Assembly (NCBI RefSeq): GCF_024171405.1
Contig: NZ_JALJZT010000002.1
Location: 2,797,001-2,861,000, forward strand
Source: Qipengyuania citrea
Lineage (GTDB): Bacteria > Pseudomonadota > Alphaproteobacteria > Sphingomonadales > Sphingomonadaceae
DNA length: 64,000 nucleotides
Direction of reading: 5' to 3'
Shown: piece by piece, positions 16,487-26,944 of the stretch
Layout of the letters: the number at the start of each line of letters is the position of its first letter
Position numbering within the stretch: position 1 is the first letter of the stretch
The notes under the pieces: generated by a model
The model's input: only the letters and a program-made list of their open reading frames with translations
What the model was told of the DNA's origin: nothing
Databases searched by the model: none
Translations under genes and position numbers: made by a program

Positions 16487-17251
16487 CTAGATCGTCGCCC
16501 CGCCATCGACAACGATGGTTTGGCCGGTGGTCCACCGGGCGGCGGGCGAGGACAGGTAGACCGCGGCACCGGCGATATCGTCAGGCTCGCCGATACGGCG
16601 CATCGGCAATGCCTTTTCGGTCGCGGCCAATGCCTGCGGATTTTCCCATAGCGCCTTGGCGAAATCGGTTTTGACCAGCCCCGGGGCGATGCCGTTGACG
16701 CGGATGCCGTGCTTGCCGTTCTCGGCGGCGTAATTGCGCACCAGCTGGAAGTCGGCCGCCTTGGAGATGCAATAGGCGCCGATCTCGGTCGAGGCGCGCA
16801 AGCCGCCGATCGAACTGATGATCACGATCGCCCCGTCGCCCTTCTCGCGCATATGGGGCAGCGCAAGCTGGATCAGCCAGTGGTTCGACAGGACATTGTT
16901 GTCGAGGATCTTGCGGAACTGATCGTCGGCGATCCCGTCCATCGACCCGTAATAGGGATTGCCCGCGGCATTGCAGACGAGGATATCGGCCGGGCCGAGC
17001 TGGGCGGCGGTCTGCACGAACAGATCCTCGAGCTGTGCCTTTTCCGAAATGCTGGCTGCGATCGCGACGGCGCTGCCATCGCCATGCGCGGCGTTGATTT
17101 CGGCGGCGACCGCCTCGCAGGCATCCTGCTTGCGGCTCGAGATGACCACGCGCGCGCCCTGCGCCGCGAGGCCCTCGGCAATGGCGCGGCCGATCCCGCG
17201 GCTCGATCCGGTGACGATGGCGACTTTCCCGGTCAGGTCGAATGGCGACAT
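16487..17251 (-). CDS. Short-chain dehydrogenase/reductase (SDR)
   Basis: NAD(P)-dependent oxidoreductase, 254 residues from the ATG at 17251 (AAAGGAAACC upstream). Classical SDR features are present: TGSSRGIGRAIAEGLAAQG near the N terminus, NAAG in the middle, the catalytic Ser (IISSIGG), Tyr and Lys in AYCISKAA, and the C-terminal WTTGQTIVVDGG. In the minus-strand direction it follows the TonB receptor at 17331-20303, with a stem-loop in the 79-base gap. Substrate not determinable; a hydroxyacyl or alcohol intermediate of the catabolic island is likely. Confidence 0.88.
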   Translation of the reverse strand: MSPFDLTGKVAIVTGSSRGIGRAIAEGLAAQGARVVISSRKQDACEAVAAEINAAHGDGSAVAIAASISEKAQLEDLFVQTAAQLGPADILVCNAAGNPYYGSMDGIADDQFRKILDNNVLSNHWLIQLALPHMREKGDGAIVIISSIGGLRASTEIGAYCISKAADFQLVRNYAAENGKHGIRVNGIAPGLVKTDFAKALWENPQALAATEKALPMRRIGEPDDIAGAAVYLSSPAARWTTGQTIVVDGGATI

Positions 17252-17275
17252 GGTGGTTTCCTTTGTGAGCAATGG

Positions 17276-17307
17276 GAAGGGCCCGAAGCTTGCGCCCCGG
17301 GCCCTTC
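17276..17307 (-). terminator. Stem-loop after the TonB receptor gene
   Basis: GAAGGGCCCG (17276-17285) pairs perfectly with CGGGCCCTTC (17298-17307) around a 12-base loop. It lies 24 bases beyond the receptor stop on the minus strand and 25 bases before the SDR start. There is no T-tract, so it may reduce rather than end transcription into the SDR gene. Confidence 0.6.
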
Positions 17308-17330
17308 GTAACTGGTGGTGCCGGAACCGC

Positions 17331-20303
17331 CTAGAAGCGGGTCCGGATACCAAGACGATAGTTGCGGCCGATGGCATTGCCGATGAACGGGTTGTAGCCC
17401 AGCGGCAGCTGCGCCTCGGCCGGTTCGGCATCGGTGAAGTTGTCGACCGATGCCTGCATTTGCACATCCGCACCTGCAAGCTGGAGGTCGTAGGTGACCG
17501 AGAAATCGTGCTGCGTGTACGAGCCGCTCTCGACACCGAAGTTGGTCCCCACACCGCCGGCCGTGCTGAAGCAGGGATCGCGGGTAAGGCAGCGATCGTC
17601 GGTCACGCCGTCGATATGCTGGACCGAATAGCGCGCATTGAAATCGCCGAAACCAAGCCGGACAAAGGCATTCGCGCGCCATTCCGGCACCGTGTTCGGA
17701 TCGCGGAAGTAATTGCCGAAACCGACCGCATCATAGGCCGGCTGGACGTTGACATCCTGCACGATGAAATCGTCGAAGCTGTAATCGAGATTCCACACCG
17801 CATTGGCACCGAAGCCCAGCTCGGCATTGTCGCCCAACGGGAATTCCGCATCGAAGGCGAAATCGAGACCGGCGATCTTGACGTCCGGACCATTGACGAA
17901 ATCGGTCCGCACGCGGCTGATGTCGATCCCCAGCGTGGTGCCCTGGATACACTGATTGTTAGAGAAGGTAACCAGATTGACCAGCGGGCTCGAACAGTCG
18001 ACCTCTTCCTGACCAGTGGTCTGGAAATTGCCCACATAGCTCGCGATCGCATTGCCCGGCGTGATCGTGATGCGGTCTTTTAGATCGATCGACCAATAGT
18101 CGACCGAGAAGGTCAGATCGCCGCCGCCGACCGGCGCCGAGAAAATTGCGCCGATGTTGTAGGTGAAGGCGGTTTCCGGATCGAGATCGGTTGGATTGCC
18201 GTAGATGTCCTTCGACTTGTAATTGCCGCCTGCCGCAGTGAAACCTTCGAGCGCGGTAACGAAGTTGGGCGACACGTTCGATGCCAGCGGGCCGCGGAAG
18301 GTGGTGCCCACCGAACCGCGCAGGGTCAGCCAGTCGGTCACCTCGAAGCGCGCCGAGCCCTTGGGATTGATCGTCGAACCGATCGGGCTGCCGTAATCCT
18401 CGAAGCGGACGGCCGCCGACAGTTCGAGCCGGTCGGTGATCGGCGCGTTTACTTCGGCGAAGAACGCATAGACGTCCTGCTTGAGCTTCACCGGGCGCGA
18501 ACCGCCGAGGAAGATGAACGGACCCACCCCTTCGGTGGTGGTGCCGACACAGCTCTGATCGCCCTCGACGAAGCACGGATTGATGTCGAGATTCGATTCC
18601 GGGATGATCGGATCGCTGGAATAGCGCGTGTCGCGGAACTGGGTGCCGACGGCGAAGGCGAGCGGACCGCCGCCCAGCTGGATTCCGGTTTCGCCCGCGA
18701 GGACCATGTCGAACACGAATTGCGATTCCTGTTCGCGGGTGCCGTTGGGTACCTGCAGCCAGCCGACCAGCTCCTGGCTGTTCTCGTTACCCGGGACGTA
18801 GAACGGATTGTCGATGTTGAACGTCCCGTTGCCGGGGCCGGCATTGGCAAAGGGATTGAACCACAGGCAGCCATTCTCGCCCGCTGTGGTCCCGGTACAA
18901 TCGGGACCGCCGAAGCCGTTCAGCGCGGCCTGCAGGCGCGAGCCGATAATGCCGGGGGCATAGGCTTCGCGATCCGATTCCCAGAACGTGCCATCCACGT
19001 TCAAAGTGAGCGTATCACTGAGCGCGAATTCGAAGCCGCCGCTGAAGCGGAAGGCATCGTTGACCGCACCGCCCGTGCCGGCACCGCGATCCGGGTCGAG
19101 CGGATTGCCGAGAAAGCCGAACGGGCGATAGAGCACGTTGGTGACGGCGACGATCGGGGCCGTAGGCGAGCTCTGCGGCAACCCGACCTGGTCGAGGAAG
19201 GCCGCCACCCCGGGGTTCGCGGGCGAGGTTGTGAACGCGCTGACGAAGCCCGACCCGCGCGGCCCCTGCGTCGGTGGGAATGCCGGCGAATAGTTGAGCG
19301 AGGTAAGCTCGCTCCGCGAATAGAGCGCGTCGGCCTGGAAGCGGATCGTATCGCTGAGGTCGATCGTGAGTTCGCCGAAGACCTGATAGCGGTCCTCGTC
19401 CTCGGTAATGTTGTCGAACGGGACATAGGTGAAATAGCAGCGACCGATGTCGACCGTCCCGCCGAGGTCTTCACACCCGACGTCGGGCCGGACCTGCGTG
19501 TTCACCGCGCCGGTGCCGGTATCGAAATAGCTGACCGCGAACAGCCCCGGTGTAGCCAGCGCAGAATAGGCCGAGGGATTGGTCTCGTAGCCGACATTGG
19601 CGAAGTCGCGCTCGATCGAGCCCAATTCGCTGCGGTGCTGCCAGCCTGCGCCAATCACGAAATTGGCGGAATCGGCGAACTCGAACCCGGCCAGCGCGCT
19701 GAGGCTGTAATTGTTGTCCGAACCGTCGATGAAATTGTAATCGCCCTGCAATTCGAAGCCGGTGAAGGTCGAGCGGGTGATGAAGTTCGCGACGCCAGCG
19801 ATCGCATCCGAACCATAGGTCGACCCGGCACCGTCCTTGAGCAGTTCGATCCGTTCGAGCGCGAACAGCGGCATCAGCTGCGTGTCGACGAACCCGGCGC
19901 CCGGCGTCAGGATCGTCCGCTTGCCGTTGAGCAGCACCAGCGTGCGCTGCGGACCGAGGCCGCGCAAATTGAGCGAACCGACGCCCTGGAAGCCTTGCGC
20001 GTCGGTGGAGAACTGGTTGGTGTCGCCCAGCGAGGCGCCGACCGAGGGCAGTTCCTTGATGAATTCGAGCGGGCTGTCGACGCCCTGCTCGGCCAGATCG
20101 TCGGCGGTAAAGACGTCCACGGGCAGCGCCGCATCCTCGGGCGTGCCGCGGATATAGGAGCCGGTAACGATGATGCGGTTGTCGTTCTGGTTCGCCGCTC
20201 CGGCAGTTTCGACCTCCGCCTGGGCGAGGGCAGGGCCCGCCGACAGAGCCGAAATCGCAAGTGCGCCGAGCGCGCAACTGTGGCGTAAAGTGAATCTGGT
20301 CAT
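17331..20303 (-). CDS. TonB-dependent outer-membrane receptor
   Basis: Energy-dependent outer-membrane importer, 990 residues from the ATG at 20303 (GGGAGAG upstream). A signal peptide covers about residues 1-28, ending ALAQ. The plug domain (about 40-170) shows NDNRIIVTGSYIRG, ADDLAEQGVDSPLEFIKEL and LRGLGPQRTLVLLNGKR, and the barrel ends in a C-terminal Phe as needed for insertion by the BAM complex. The plug type (IRGT...LNGKRT) is common in sphingomonad receptors for bulky organic substrates. Cysteine pairs in the loops are frequent. Its neighbours are SDR and acyl-CoA enzymes, so the ligand is probably the substrate of that pathway and not iron. Confidence 0.9.
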   Translation of the reverse strand: MTRFTLRHSCALGALAISALSAGPALAQAEVETAGAANQNDNRIIVTGSYIRGTPEDAALPVDVFTADDLAEQGVDSPLEFIKELPSVGASLGDTNQFSTDAQGFQGVGSLNLRGLGPQRTLVLLNGKRTILTPGAGFVDTQLMPLFALERIELLKDGAGSTYGSDAIAGVANFITRSTFTGFELQGDYNFIDGSDNNYSLSALAGFEFADSANFVIGAGWQHRSELGSIERDFANVGYETNPSAYSALATPGLFAVSYFDTGTGAVNTQVRPDVGCEDLGGTVDIGRCYFTYVPFDNITEDEDRYQVFGELTIDLSDTIRFQADALYSRSELTSLNYSPAFPPTQGPRGSGFVSAFTTSPANPGVAAFLDQVGLPQSSPTAPIVAVTNVLYRPFGFLGNPLDPDRGAGTGGAVNDAFRFSGGFEFALSDTLTLNVDGTFWESDREAYAPGIIGSRLQAALNGFGGPDCTGTTAGENGCLWFNPFANAGPGNGTFNIDNPFYVPGNENSQELVGWLQVPNGTREQESQFVFDMVLAGETGIQLGGGPLAFAVGTQFRDTRYSSDPIIPESNLDINPCFVEGDQSCVGTTTEGVGPFIFLGGSRPVKLKQDVYAFFAEVNAPITDRLELSAAVRFEDYGSPIGSTINPKGSARFEVTDWLTLRGSVGTTFRGPLASNVSPNFVTALEGFTAAGGNYKSKDIYGNPTDLDPETAFTYNIGAIFSAPVGGGDLTFSVDYWSIDLKDRITITPGNAIASYVGNFQTTGQEEVDCSSPLVNLVTFSNNQCIQGTTLGIDISRVRTDFVNGPDVKIAGLDFAFDAEFPLGDNAELGFGANAVWNLDYSFDDFIVQDVNVQPAYDAVGFGNYFRDPNTVPEWRANAFVRLGFGDFNARYSVQHIDGVTDDRCLTRDPCFSTAGGVGTNFGVESGSYTQHDFSVTYDLQLAGADVQMQASVDNFTDAEPAEAQLPLGYNPFIGNAIGRNYRLGIRTRF

Positions 20304-20353
20304 TGGTCTCTCCCTCGGGGGTACGTCTTTTGTCCGCGTACCTTCCAATCGAA

Positions 20354-20382
20354 ATTCAATGCCCTCTTTGCCTTTATGTCAA
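20354..20382 (-). promoter_or_regulatory. Candidate promoter of the 17331-20303 receptor
   Basis: On the minus strand TTGACA (20377-20382) and TTGAAT (20354-20359) are 17 bases apart, a sigma-70-like arrangement ending 51 bases before the ATG. The same -35 and spacing recur upstream of the second receptor at 23376-23404. Confidence 0.45.
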
Positions 20383-20523
20383 GAGATAGGGGTAAATATT
20401 AGGAAATCTGTCGCGCGTGCTCGTACCGCTTTTTCGAAATTGCTCAATGATATCGGTGCCGTAGCGGAAACCGGAAAATCCATTGTTTTCCAGCCTCGTC
20501 AGACGCTTAGGTGGCATCCACGC

Positions 20524-20557
20524 AAAAGGGGCCCGGCATCGCGTGATGCCGGGCCCC
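20524..20557 (-). terminator. Rho-independent terminator of the second receptor
   Basis: A 13-base perfect stem (20528-20540 with 20545-20557) around a four-base loop, followed on the minus strand by TTTT (20524-20527). It lies 22 bases after the receptor stop, a textbook intrinsic terminator. Confidence 0.85.
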
Positions 20558-20579
20558 TGCTTGTCGCGATGAACGCGGT

Positions 20580-23321
20580 TTAGAAGCCTGCGCGCACCGT
20601 GATCCCGTAGGTCCGCGGCTCGGCGAGGAAGGCCGAATAGGTCTGCTGCGGTGCCACGAACGGCGTGTTGAACGCGACCTGGGTGTAGTCGACGTCGAAC
20701 AGATTGTTCGCCCACAGCTCGACACCCCAGCGACGGTCCGGCCCGGTGATCCCGATACGGCCGTTCACGATCGTATAGGCATCCTGTTCCTTCCCATGCA
20801 GCAGGTCCGACCCGGTGTTGTAATCGTCGGTCGTGCGCGCATTGATGAAGAACAGGCCCGAGAGACCCGAATTGCCGATCGGCGGGGTCCAGCTCAGCGA
20901 CGCGGTGGCGGTCACTTCGGGGGCGTTCGACAGATTGTCGCCCGGAAGCAGCCGCAGCGCGGGATCGAGCGGCGACCCATTGTCCTGGCCCACGAGATTG
21001 TCCTCGTAGCTCGTGTCCGAATAGGTGACGCCCATCGTCATCGTCAGGTCGCGGATCGGGCTGAGCGAAGCCTCGAACTCGAAACCCTGGGCGATGACGC
21101 CCGGGGCAACGTTGTCCGCGGCACAGGCGCCGGTGGTGCCATCCGCATCGCGGTCGGCCCCGCCAAGGTCGCTGTCGCAGCCATTGATGTTCTGCACCAG
21201 GAAGACCGAACCGTTGAACGTGTTCAGCTGGAAGTTCGAGAACTCCTGGCGGAACCCGGCAATGCTGAAGCCCCAGTCGCGGGCGGCATATTTCACGCCC
21301 ACTTCGAAGGCATCGACGGTTTCGGCGTCGAACTGCAGCGCGGTCGGGTTGAGCGTGGCAGCATCGAAAGCCACCGGCACGGCGAGCGCCGACCGATCGA
21401 GGTTGAAGCCGCCGGCCTTGTAGCCCTTCGAGAAGGAGCCATAGACCAACCAGTCGGGATCGGGCTTCCAGCTGAGGATGGCCGTGCCGGTGAACTCGTC
21501 TTCGTCACGCGTATCGGCCAGCGTCACACCGTCGAGCTCGGCGGTCGAATTGCCCTGGCAGGACAGCGAGATCAGGCCGCCTGCGAGCCCAGCAAGCGAC
21601 GGGACCGAGAGCAAGCCGTCGAGCAGCGCACGGCTCTGCGGGCAGAACACGTTGTCATTGCTGAATGCAGCGCGGAAATCCTTGGTTTCGTTGGTGTAAC
21701 GAAGGCCAAGCGTCAGATCGACCGTGTCGGTGACATGCACGATATTATGCGTGAAGACAGCGAAGTTCTCGCTTGTCTGGTTGTACCGATCGCCTGTGCT
21801 GCCGATGTCGCGAACCTGTGCGAGATTGTTCATTCCCGCGATGATCAGCGGCGTAGCCACACCGAACGCGCCCGCGCCGCCATTGGCACCCGTCAGTGCA
21901 GCGACATTGGCGCCAAGGCAATTGTCTGCCGACGGATTGGCCAGCGCCGGATTGATCGCCAGCACGATACGGCAATTGGCAAAGGTGCCGTAATCATTGC
22001 CGAACCGCAGATTGTCGCGCGTTTCCAGCTTCTCATTGGCGTAATAGGCGCCGACGAGCCAATCGAGCGTATCGTTGAAGGCCGTGCCGTTCAGGCGCAG
22101 CTCCTGCGTGAAGGTCTTGAATTCACGTGCGCCGGCATCGGGTCCGGGGGCGCGATACAACAGGTCGACCTGCGTGTAGTCGGTGTCCGAGGCCTGCGTG
22201 TTCGAATACTGGCGATAGCCGGTGATCGAAGTCAGCGTGACGTCGCCGAAGTCCCAATTGACCTCGCCCGAGATACCCCAGTCCTCGGTTTCGCCCTGAT
22301 AGGTCCGGCCCGGCGTGACGTAGATATCGCGGTTGAACGTCGACTGCGTCAGCGCGCGCGGATCCTGGCCCAGACCCAGAAGGATCGGGACGATCGGATT
22401 GTCGGTGCTGGTCAGTGCGGGCCCGCCATTGGGACGCGCGAAGGAATCGAGCCCGGGCGATACGCGCGCCAGCGGCGCGAATTCGGGCTGGACGAAGGTC
22501 GCGGCGCAGCAGGCCTCGTCCTTCTTCGAATAATCGCCAACCAAGCGGATGCTGAGATCGCTGGTCGGTTCGAACAGCAGCTGGCCGCGCACGAGATAGC
22601 GGTCGCGGTCGTTGATCCGCACATCGTTGACGACATCGTTGTAGAAGCCGTCGCGTTCGAAATAGACGCCGTCGATCCGCGCCGCGACCGTATCGCCGAG
22701 CGGTGCGTTGATCCCGCCCTCGACCTTGATCGCGTCGTAATTGCCATAGGTGAAGGCGCCGTAGCCCGAGAATTCGAACTCGGGCGGGGCGGTGTAGATG
22801 TTGATGAGGCCGGCCGAGGAGTTGCGGCCGCCCAGCGTACCCTGCGGGCCGCGGAGGATTTCGACCCGGTCGAGCGGGCCGAGTTCGGACAATGCGTTAC
22901 CCGAGCGCGAGCGATAAACGCCGTCGACGAAGACCGCGACCGAGCTTTCGAGGCCGGGGTTGTCGCCGACCGTACCAATGCCACGAATACGCGCGGAGCC
23001 ATTGGCTTCGTTACCGGTCGAGGAGACCAGCAGCGACGGGGCCACCTGGTTGAGGTCGCGAATGTCGGAGACGCCCGATTTCTCGAGCATTTCGCCGGAT
23101 ACCGCGGAGACCGCCACCGGGACATCGGACAGCGCCTGGTCGCGGCCCTGCGCGCGGACGATGATGACATTGCCGCTATCGATATCGGCATTGTCGATTA
23201 GGTCCGCATCTTCGGAACTTGCGGTCGTCGTATCCTGCGCCTGGGCAATGGCCGGGGTGAGGGCCAGTGCGCAGGCGAGCGCGCCGAAGGCGCATTGGTG
23301 GCGTAAACCGAACTGTCTCAT
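20580..23321 (-). CDS. TonB-dependent outer-membrane receptor
   Basis: Second large importer, 913 residues from the ATG at 23321 with GAGAGGAGAAAAT upstream. A signal peptide ends near AIAQAQ. The plug begins NVIIVRAQGRDQALSDVPVA and contains ARIRGIGTVG, a VFVDGVYR segment and DRVEILRGPQGTLGGRNSSA, the classic sphingomonad pattern. The barrel ends VRAGF. It is separated from the first receptor by a terminator and its own promoter. Upstream on the same strand lies the FadJ-type gene, so substrate uptake for that pathway is likely. Confidence 0.92.
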   Translation of the reverse strand: MRQFGLRHQCAFGALACALALTPAIAQAQDTTTASSEDADLIDNADIDSGNVIIVRAQGRDQALSDVPVAVSAVSGEMLEKSGVSDIRDLNQVAPSLLVSSTGNEANGSARIRGIGTVGDNPGLESSVAVFVDGVYRSRSGNALSELGPLDRVEILRGPQGTLGGRNSSAGLINIYTAPPEFEFSGYGAFTYGNYDAIKVEGGINAPLGDTVAARIDGVYFERDGFYNDVVNDVRINDRDRYLVRGQLLFEPTSDLSIRLVGDYSKKDEACCAATFVQPEFAPLARVSPGLDSFARPNGGPALTSTDNPIVPILLGLGQDPRALTQSTFNRDIYVTPGRTYQGETEDWGISGEVNWDFGDVTLTSITGYRQYSNTQASDTDYTQVDLLYRAPGPDAGAREFKTFTQELRLNGTAFNDTLDWLVGAYYANEKLETRDNLRFGNDYGTFANCRIVLAINPALANPSADNCLGANVAALTGANGGAGAFGVATPLIIAGMNNLAQVRDIGSTGDRYNQTSENFAVFTHNIVHVTDTVDLTLGLRYTNETKDFRAAFSNDNVFCPQSRALLDGLLSVPSLAGLAGGLISLSCQGNSTAELDGVTLADTRDEDEFTGTAILSWKPDPDWLVYGSFSKGYKAGGFNLDRSALAVPVAFDAATLNPTALQFDAETVDAFEVGVKYAARDWGFSIAGFRQEFSNFQLNTFNGSVFLVQNINGCDSDLGGADRDADGTTGACAADNVAPGVIAQGFEFEASLSPIRDLTMTMGVTYSDTSYEDNLVGQDNGSPLDPALRLLPGDNLSNAPEVTATASLSWTPPIGNSGLSGLFFINARTTDDYNTGSDLLHGKEQDAYTIVNGRIGITGPDRRWGVELWANNLFDVDYTQVAFNTPFVAPQQTYSAFLAEPRTYGITVRAGF

Positions 23322-23375
23322 ATTTTCTCCTCTCACCGGACCCGGCCCCTGCCGCGCCCATTTATGTTTTTTTCG

Positions 23376-23404
23376 TTTCAAACCCGCCATCCGTGCGCTG
23401 TCAA
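23376..23404 (-). promoter_or_regulatory. Candidate promoter of the 20580-23321 receptor
   Basis: On the minus strand TTGACA (23399-23404) and TTGAAA (23376-23381) are 17 bases apart, 54 bases before the ATG. It is nearly the same arrangement as upstream of the neighbouring receptor, which raises the chance that both are real. Confidence 0.45.
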
Positions 23405-23482
23405 GACGCAGCGGACGAACGACTTGCCCGTTCGACGGATTTGCATACCGGCGTTTCTAAATTGTCGCAGATTCCTGGTTAA

Positions 23483-25519
23483 TCAGGCGAACTTTCCGCT
23501 GCCTCCCGCGGCCGACCGCAGATGGGCGCTGACCGGCAGGTCATAGCGCTCCAGCCCCGCCACCACCGTGTCCAGGCCGATCGTCTGCGCCCAGAACATC
23601 GGCCCGCCGGTATAGAGCGGCCAGCCATAGCCGTTGATCCACACGACATCGATATCGCTGGCGCGCTGCGCCATGCCTTCTTCGAGGATCTTCGCGCCCT
23701 CGTTGACCATCGGATAGAGCAGCCGCTCGCGGATCTCTTCCTTCGAGATGTCGCGCTGTTCCCTGCCTTCGCGCGCGGCGAAATCGGCGATGATCTGCTT
23801 GACCTCGTCCGACGGGGTGCGGTTGCGCGCCTCGTCGTAATCGTAAAAACCCTTGCCGTTCTTCTGTCCGAAGCGGCCCGCCGCGCACAGCGCCTCGCGG
23901 ATCGTGGTGACCTTGCTCGGGTCGCGGTGCCAGCCGATGTCGATCCCCGCGAGGTCGCCCATCTGGAACGGCCCCATGGGAAAGCCGAAATCGAGCAGGA
24001 CGTCATCGACGTCCCAGTAATTGGCGCCTTCCATGATCAGCGCATTGGCCTGTTCCTGCCGTTTCGACAGCATGCGATTGCCGATGAAGCCCGGGCACAC
24101 GCCCGACACCGCGGCGACCTTGCCGATCTTCTTGGCCAGCTTCATCACCGTGGCGAGCACATCGTGCCGGGTTTCCTTGCCGCGCACGACCTCGAGCAGC
24201 TTCATGATGTTCGCGGGCGAGAAGAAATGCAGGCCGACCACATAGCCCGGCCGCTGGGTCGCGGTGGCGATCTCGTCGACATCGAGATAGCTGGTGTTCG
24301 ACGCCAGGATCGCGCCCTGCTTCACCACGCTGTCGAGCTTGGCGAAGACCTCTTTCTTGACCTCCATGTTCTCGAACACGGCTTCGATCACGAGGTCGCA
24401 ATCGGCGAGGTCGTCATAGGACAGCGTCGGGGTCAGCAGGCCCATCGCCTGTTCGACCTGCTCGCCGGTCATGCGGCCCTTCTTCGCGGTGTTTTCGTAA
24501 TTCTTGCGCATCACGCCGGTCCCGCGGTCGAGCGCGTCCTGCGCCATCTCGAGTATGGTTACCGGGATGCCGGCGGACAGGAAATTCATGGTGATCCCGC
24601 CGCCCATCGTGCCCGCACCGATAACGCCGACCTTCTTGATCGGGATCAGCGGGGTATCCTTGGGCACGTCGTCGATCTTGTTCGCCGCGCGTTCGGCGAA
24701 GAAATAATGGCGCATGGCGGCGCTTTGCGTGCCGCTCATCAGCTCCATGAACAGCTCGCGCTCTTTCTTGACGCCGTCCTCATAGGACAGCTCACCTGCC
24801 GCCTTGACCGCGGCGATCGCCGCATTGGGGGCATCGAAGCCGCGGATCCTGCGCGCCTGCGACGCGCGGAAGCGATCGAACAGGTCGGGATCGCGCACGC
24901 CGTCTTCATTGGCCTTGCCTTCCGACGAACGCGGGACTGGCTGGCCGATCTTCGACTTGGCGAAGGCGATCGCATCGGCTTCGAGGCTGTCCGCGCCGAC
25001 CAGCGCATCCACCAGCCCGATCGCTTCGGCTTTCTTGGCCGGGATCGGATTGCCGCCCACGACCAGCGGCAGCGCGGCTTCGGCGCCGACCAGCCGGGGC
25101 AGGCGCTGGGTGCCCGCCGCGCCCGGGATCAGGCCGAGCTTGACCTCGGGCAGGCCGAGCTTCGCGCTCGGCACGGCGACACGGTAGTGACAGGCGAGTG
25201 CGACTTCGCAGCCGCCCCCCAGCGCAGTGCCGTGGATTGCCGCGACCACCGGCTTGTCGCTGGCTTCCATCGCGTCGAGCGTTTCGGGCAGATTGGGGCC
25301 GACTGGCGGCTTGCCGAATTCGGTGATGTCGGCGCCGGCAAAGAAGGTCTGGCCGTCGCAGCGGATCACCACCGCCTCGACGGCGTCGTCCGACAGCGCT
25401 TCCTCGATTGCGTCTTTTAGTCCGGCGCGGACGGCCTGGCCCAGCGCGTTGACCGGCGGATTGTCGGAAATGACGACCAGGACATTGTCATGGCGTTCGG
25501 TGCGGATGGGGGAGGTCAT
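23483..25519 (-). CDS. Bifunctional enoyl-CoA hydratase / 3-hydroxyacyl-CoA dehydrogenase (FadJ type)
   Basis: Carries out the hydration and NAD-dependent oxidation steps of beta-oxidation. 678 residues. The N-terminal crotonase domain (about 1-190) has [20 protein letters not shown] and [20 protein letters not shown], with both catalytic glutamates. The dehydrogenase part starts at [18 protein letters not shown] (about residue 295), has the catalytic His in [19 protein letters not shown], and continues through two 3HCDH C-terminal units with [10 protein letters not shown] and KGFYDY. It is cotranscribed with the serine hydrolase ten bases upstream. Confidence 0.93.
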   Translation of the reverse strand: MTSPIRTERHDNVLVVISDNPPVNALGQAVRAGLKDAIEEALSDDAVEAVVIRCDGQTFFAGADITEFGKPPVGPNLPETLDAMEASDKPVVAAIHGTALGGGCEVALACHYRVAVPSAKLGLPEVKLGLIPGAAGTQRLPRLVGAEAALPLVVGGNPIPAKKAEAIGLVDALVGADSLEADAIAFAKSKIGQPVPRSSEGKANEDGVRDPDLFDRFRASQARRIRGFDAPNAAIAAVKAAGELSYEDGVKKERELFMELMSGTQSAAMRHYFFAERAANKIDDVPKDTPLIPIKKVGVIGAGTMGGGITMNFLSAGIPVTILEMAQDALDRGTGVMRKNYENTAKKGRMTGEQVEQAMGLLTPTLSYDDLADCDLVIEAVFENMEVKKEVFAKLDSVVKQGAILASNTSYLDVDEIATATQRPGYVVGLHFFSPANIMKLLEVVRGKETRHDVLATVMKLAKKIGKVAAVSGVCPGFIGNRMLSKRQEQANALIMEGANYWDVDDVLLDFGFPMGPFQMGDLAGIDIGWHRDPSKVTTIREALCAAGRFGQKNGKGFYDYDEARNRTPSDEVKQIIADFAAREGREQRDISKEEIRERLLYPMVNEGAKILEEGMAQRASDIDVVWINGYGWPLYTGGPMFWAQTIGLDTVVAGLERYDLPVSAHLRSAAGGSGKFA

Positions 25520-25529
25520 GGGGTTCTCC

Positions 25530-26765
25530 TCAGGCGTGGGTTTGGGTGAGGGCGGAATAGATCAGCGTCTTGAGCTGCCGCCGGATGGGATAGGTCGACG
25601 AGGGGTAAACCTGCGTCATGAAAACCATGGTGATACGTTCCACCGGATCGACGAAGAAGGCGGTCGAATGCGCGCCGCCCCAGTAGAATTCGCCGAGGCT
25701 GGAGGGCATCAGCGTCTTTGCCGGATCGATCACCATCGCAAAGCCAAGGCCGAACCCGGTGCCGGCATTGTTGGCTTCGGAAAACAGGCTGCTCGACATT
25801 TCGGTAAGGTCGGCATTGCCCGGCAAATGGTTGGTCCGCATCAGCCGCAATGTCTTGGGGCTGATGATACGCGCGCCGCCCAGTTCGCCGCCATTGAGCA
25901 GCATGGTCGCGAAACGGTGGTAATCGGCAATGGTGCTGATCAGCCCGCCGCCGCCGCTGTCGAACGTGCCCGCTCGGTTGAGCTTGCTGGTTGCGCCTGC
26001 ATTGATCATCTTGGGCGCCTGCCCGGGGCGATAGGCATAGGCATCGACCAGTCGCTCGCTCTGCCCCTCGGCAACACCGAAATGCGTATCGACCATGCCC
26101 AGCGGGGCGAAGATGTGCTTGGCGAAATAGTCGCCCAGCCGCATCCCGCTGATCCGTTCGACCGCTATGCCGAGGACATCGGTCGACACCGAATAATTCC
26201 ACCCTTCGCCGGGGGCGAATTCGAGCGGGAGCTTGGCCAGTTTCGCAATGAAGCCGTCGCTGTCGAGATGGTCGCGGGCGAAGTCGAAATTATGCTCGCG
26301 GTAGACCGCATCGATATTGTTGCGGTTCTGCAATCCGTAGGTGAAGCCCGACATATGCGTCAGCAGATCGACGAAGCGCATCGCATGCGTCGGCGTGCCG
26401 GGCGCAAAGGGGATCGACCCGCCGCCGCCGGCATAGACCGCGAGGTCGGCGAATTCGGGAAACACCTTGGTGACCGGTTCCTCGAGCGCGACGAGGCCCT
26501 GTTCGACCAGCTGCATGAAGGCGATGGAAGTGACCGGCTTGGTCATGCTGGCGATGCGGAACAGCGCATCGTCGCGCAGTTCGCGCTGGTCGTCGCCCAT
26601 CACGCCAAGCCTGGTGTAATGCACCGGCTGCCCGTCGCGCGCGACCAGCAGCTGCGCATTGGGCAAGCGGCCATTGTCGATATAGGTCTTGGTCAGGAAG
26701 GGCGCGATTCGGCCCAGCCTGTCGGCGTCGAAACCCAGCGCCCCGGCATCTGCCAGATCGAACAT
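25530..26765 (-). CDS. Serine hydrolase of the beta-lactamase / EstB family
   Basis: 411 residues from the ATG at 26765 (GGAGAGGAG upstream). The nucleophile motif is S73-M-T-K76, the second motif Y191-S-V follows, and a GGAHS segment near residue 365 stands where the third motif is expected. This is the class-C-like fold used by many esterases. No signal peptide is seen, so it is probably a cytoplasmic esterase and not a beta-lactamase. It sits ten bases before the FadJ-type gene in the same operon and may release an acid that is then activated and oxidised. Confidence 0.85.
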   Translation of the reverse strand: MFDLADAGALGFDADRLGRIAPFLTKTYIDNGRLPNAQLLVARDGQPVHYTRLGVMGDDQRELRDDALFRIASMTKPVTSIAFMQLVEQGLVALEEPVTKVFPEFADLAVYAGGGGSIPFAPGTPTHAMRFVDLLTHMSGFTYGLQNRNNIDAVYREHNFDFARDHLDSDGFIAKLAKLPLEFAPGEGWNYSVSTDVLGIAVERISGMRLGDYFAKHIFAPLGMVDTHFGVAEGQSERLVDAYAYRPGQAPKMINAGATSKLNRAGTFDSGGGGLISTIADYHRFATMLLNGGELGGARIISPKTLRLMRTNHLPGNADLTEMSSSLFSEANNAGTGFGLGFAMVIDPAKTLMPSSLGEFYWGGAHSTAFFVDPVERITMVFMTQVYPSSTYPIRRQLKTLIYSALTQTHA

Positions 26766-26944
26766 CCTGCTCTCCTCTCCGCGCATACCTATGCTTCGGT
26801 TTTGCACGAATAGCGAATTCATCTGTTCTTGCCACCCTCATACCTTAACTTCGAAGGCGGCTTGCGTGGCAGGGGTAAGCGGGGTTAGACCGATGCGAGA
26901 GAGAAAAGAGTCGCCCGTGGAGGCGAGAAACGAGGGGGAGTGCA

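Noticed and set aside
20796..23201. An 800-codon open frame opposite the second TonB receptor
   Set aside because: Same antisense effect; composition is Arg/Glu/Ala-rich with no recognisable domain.
23522..25420. A 630-codon open frame opposite the FadJ-type gene
   Set aside because: The FadJ-type enzyme has all catalytic motifs; the opposite frame is His/Asp/Arg-rich and featureless.
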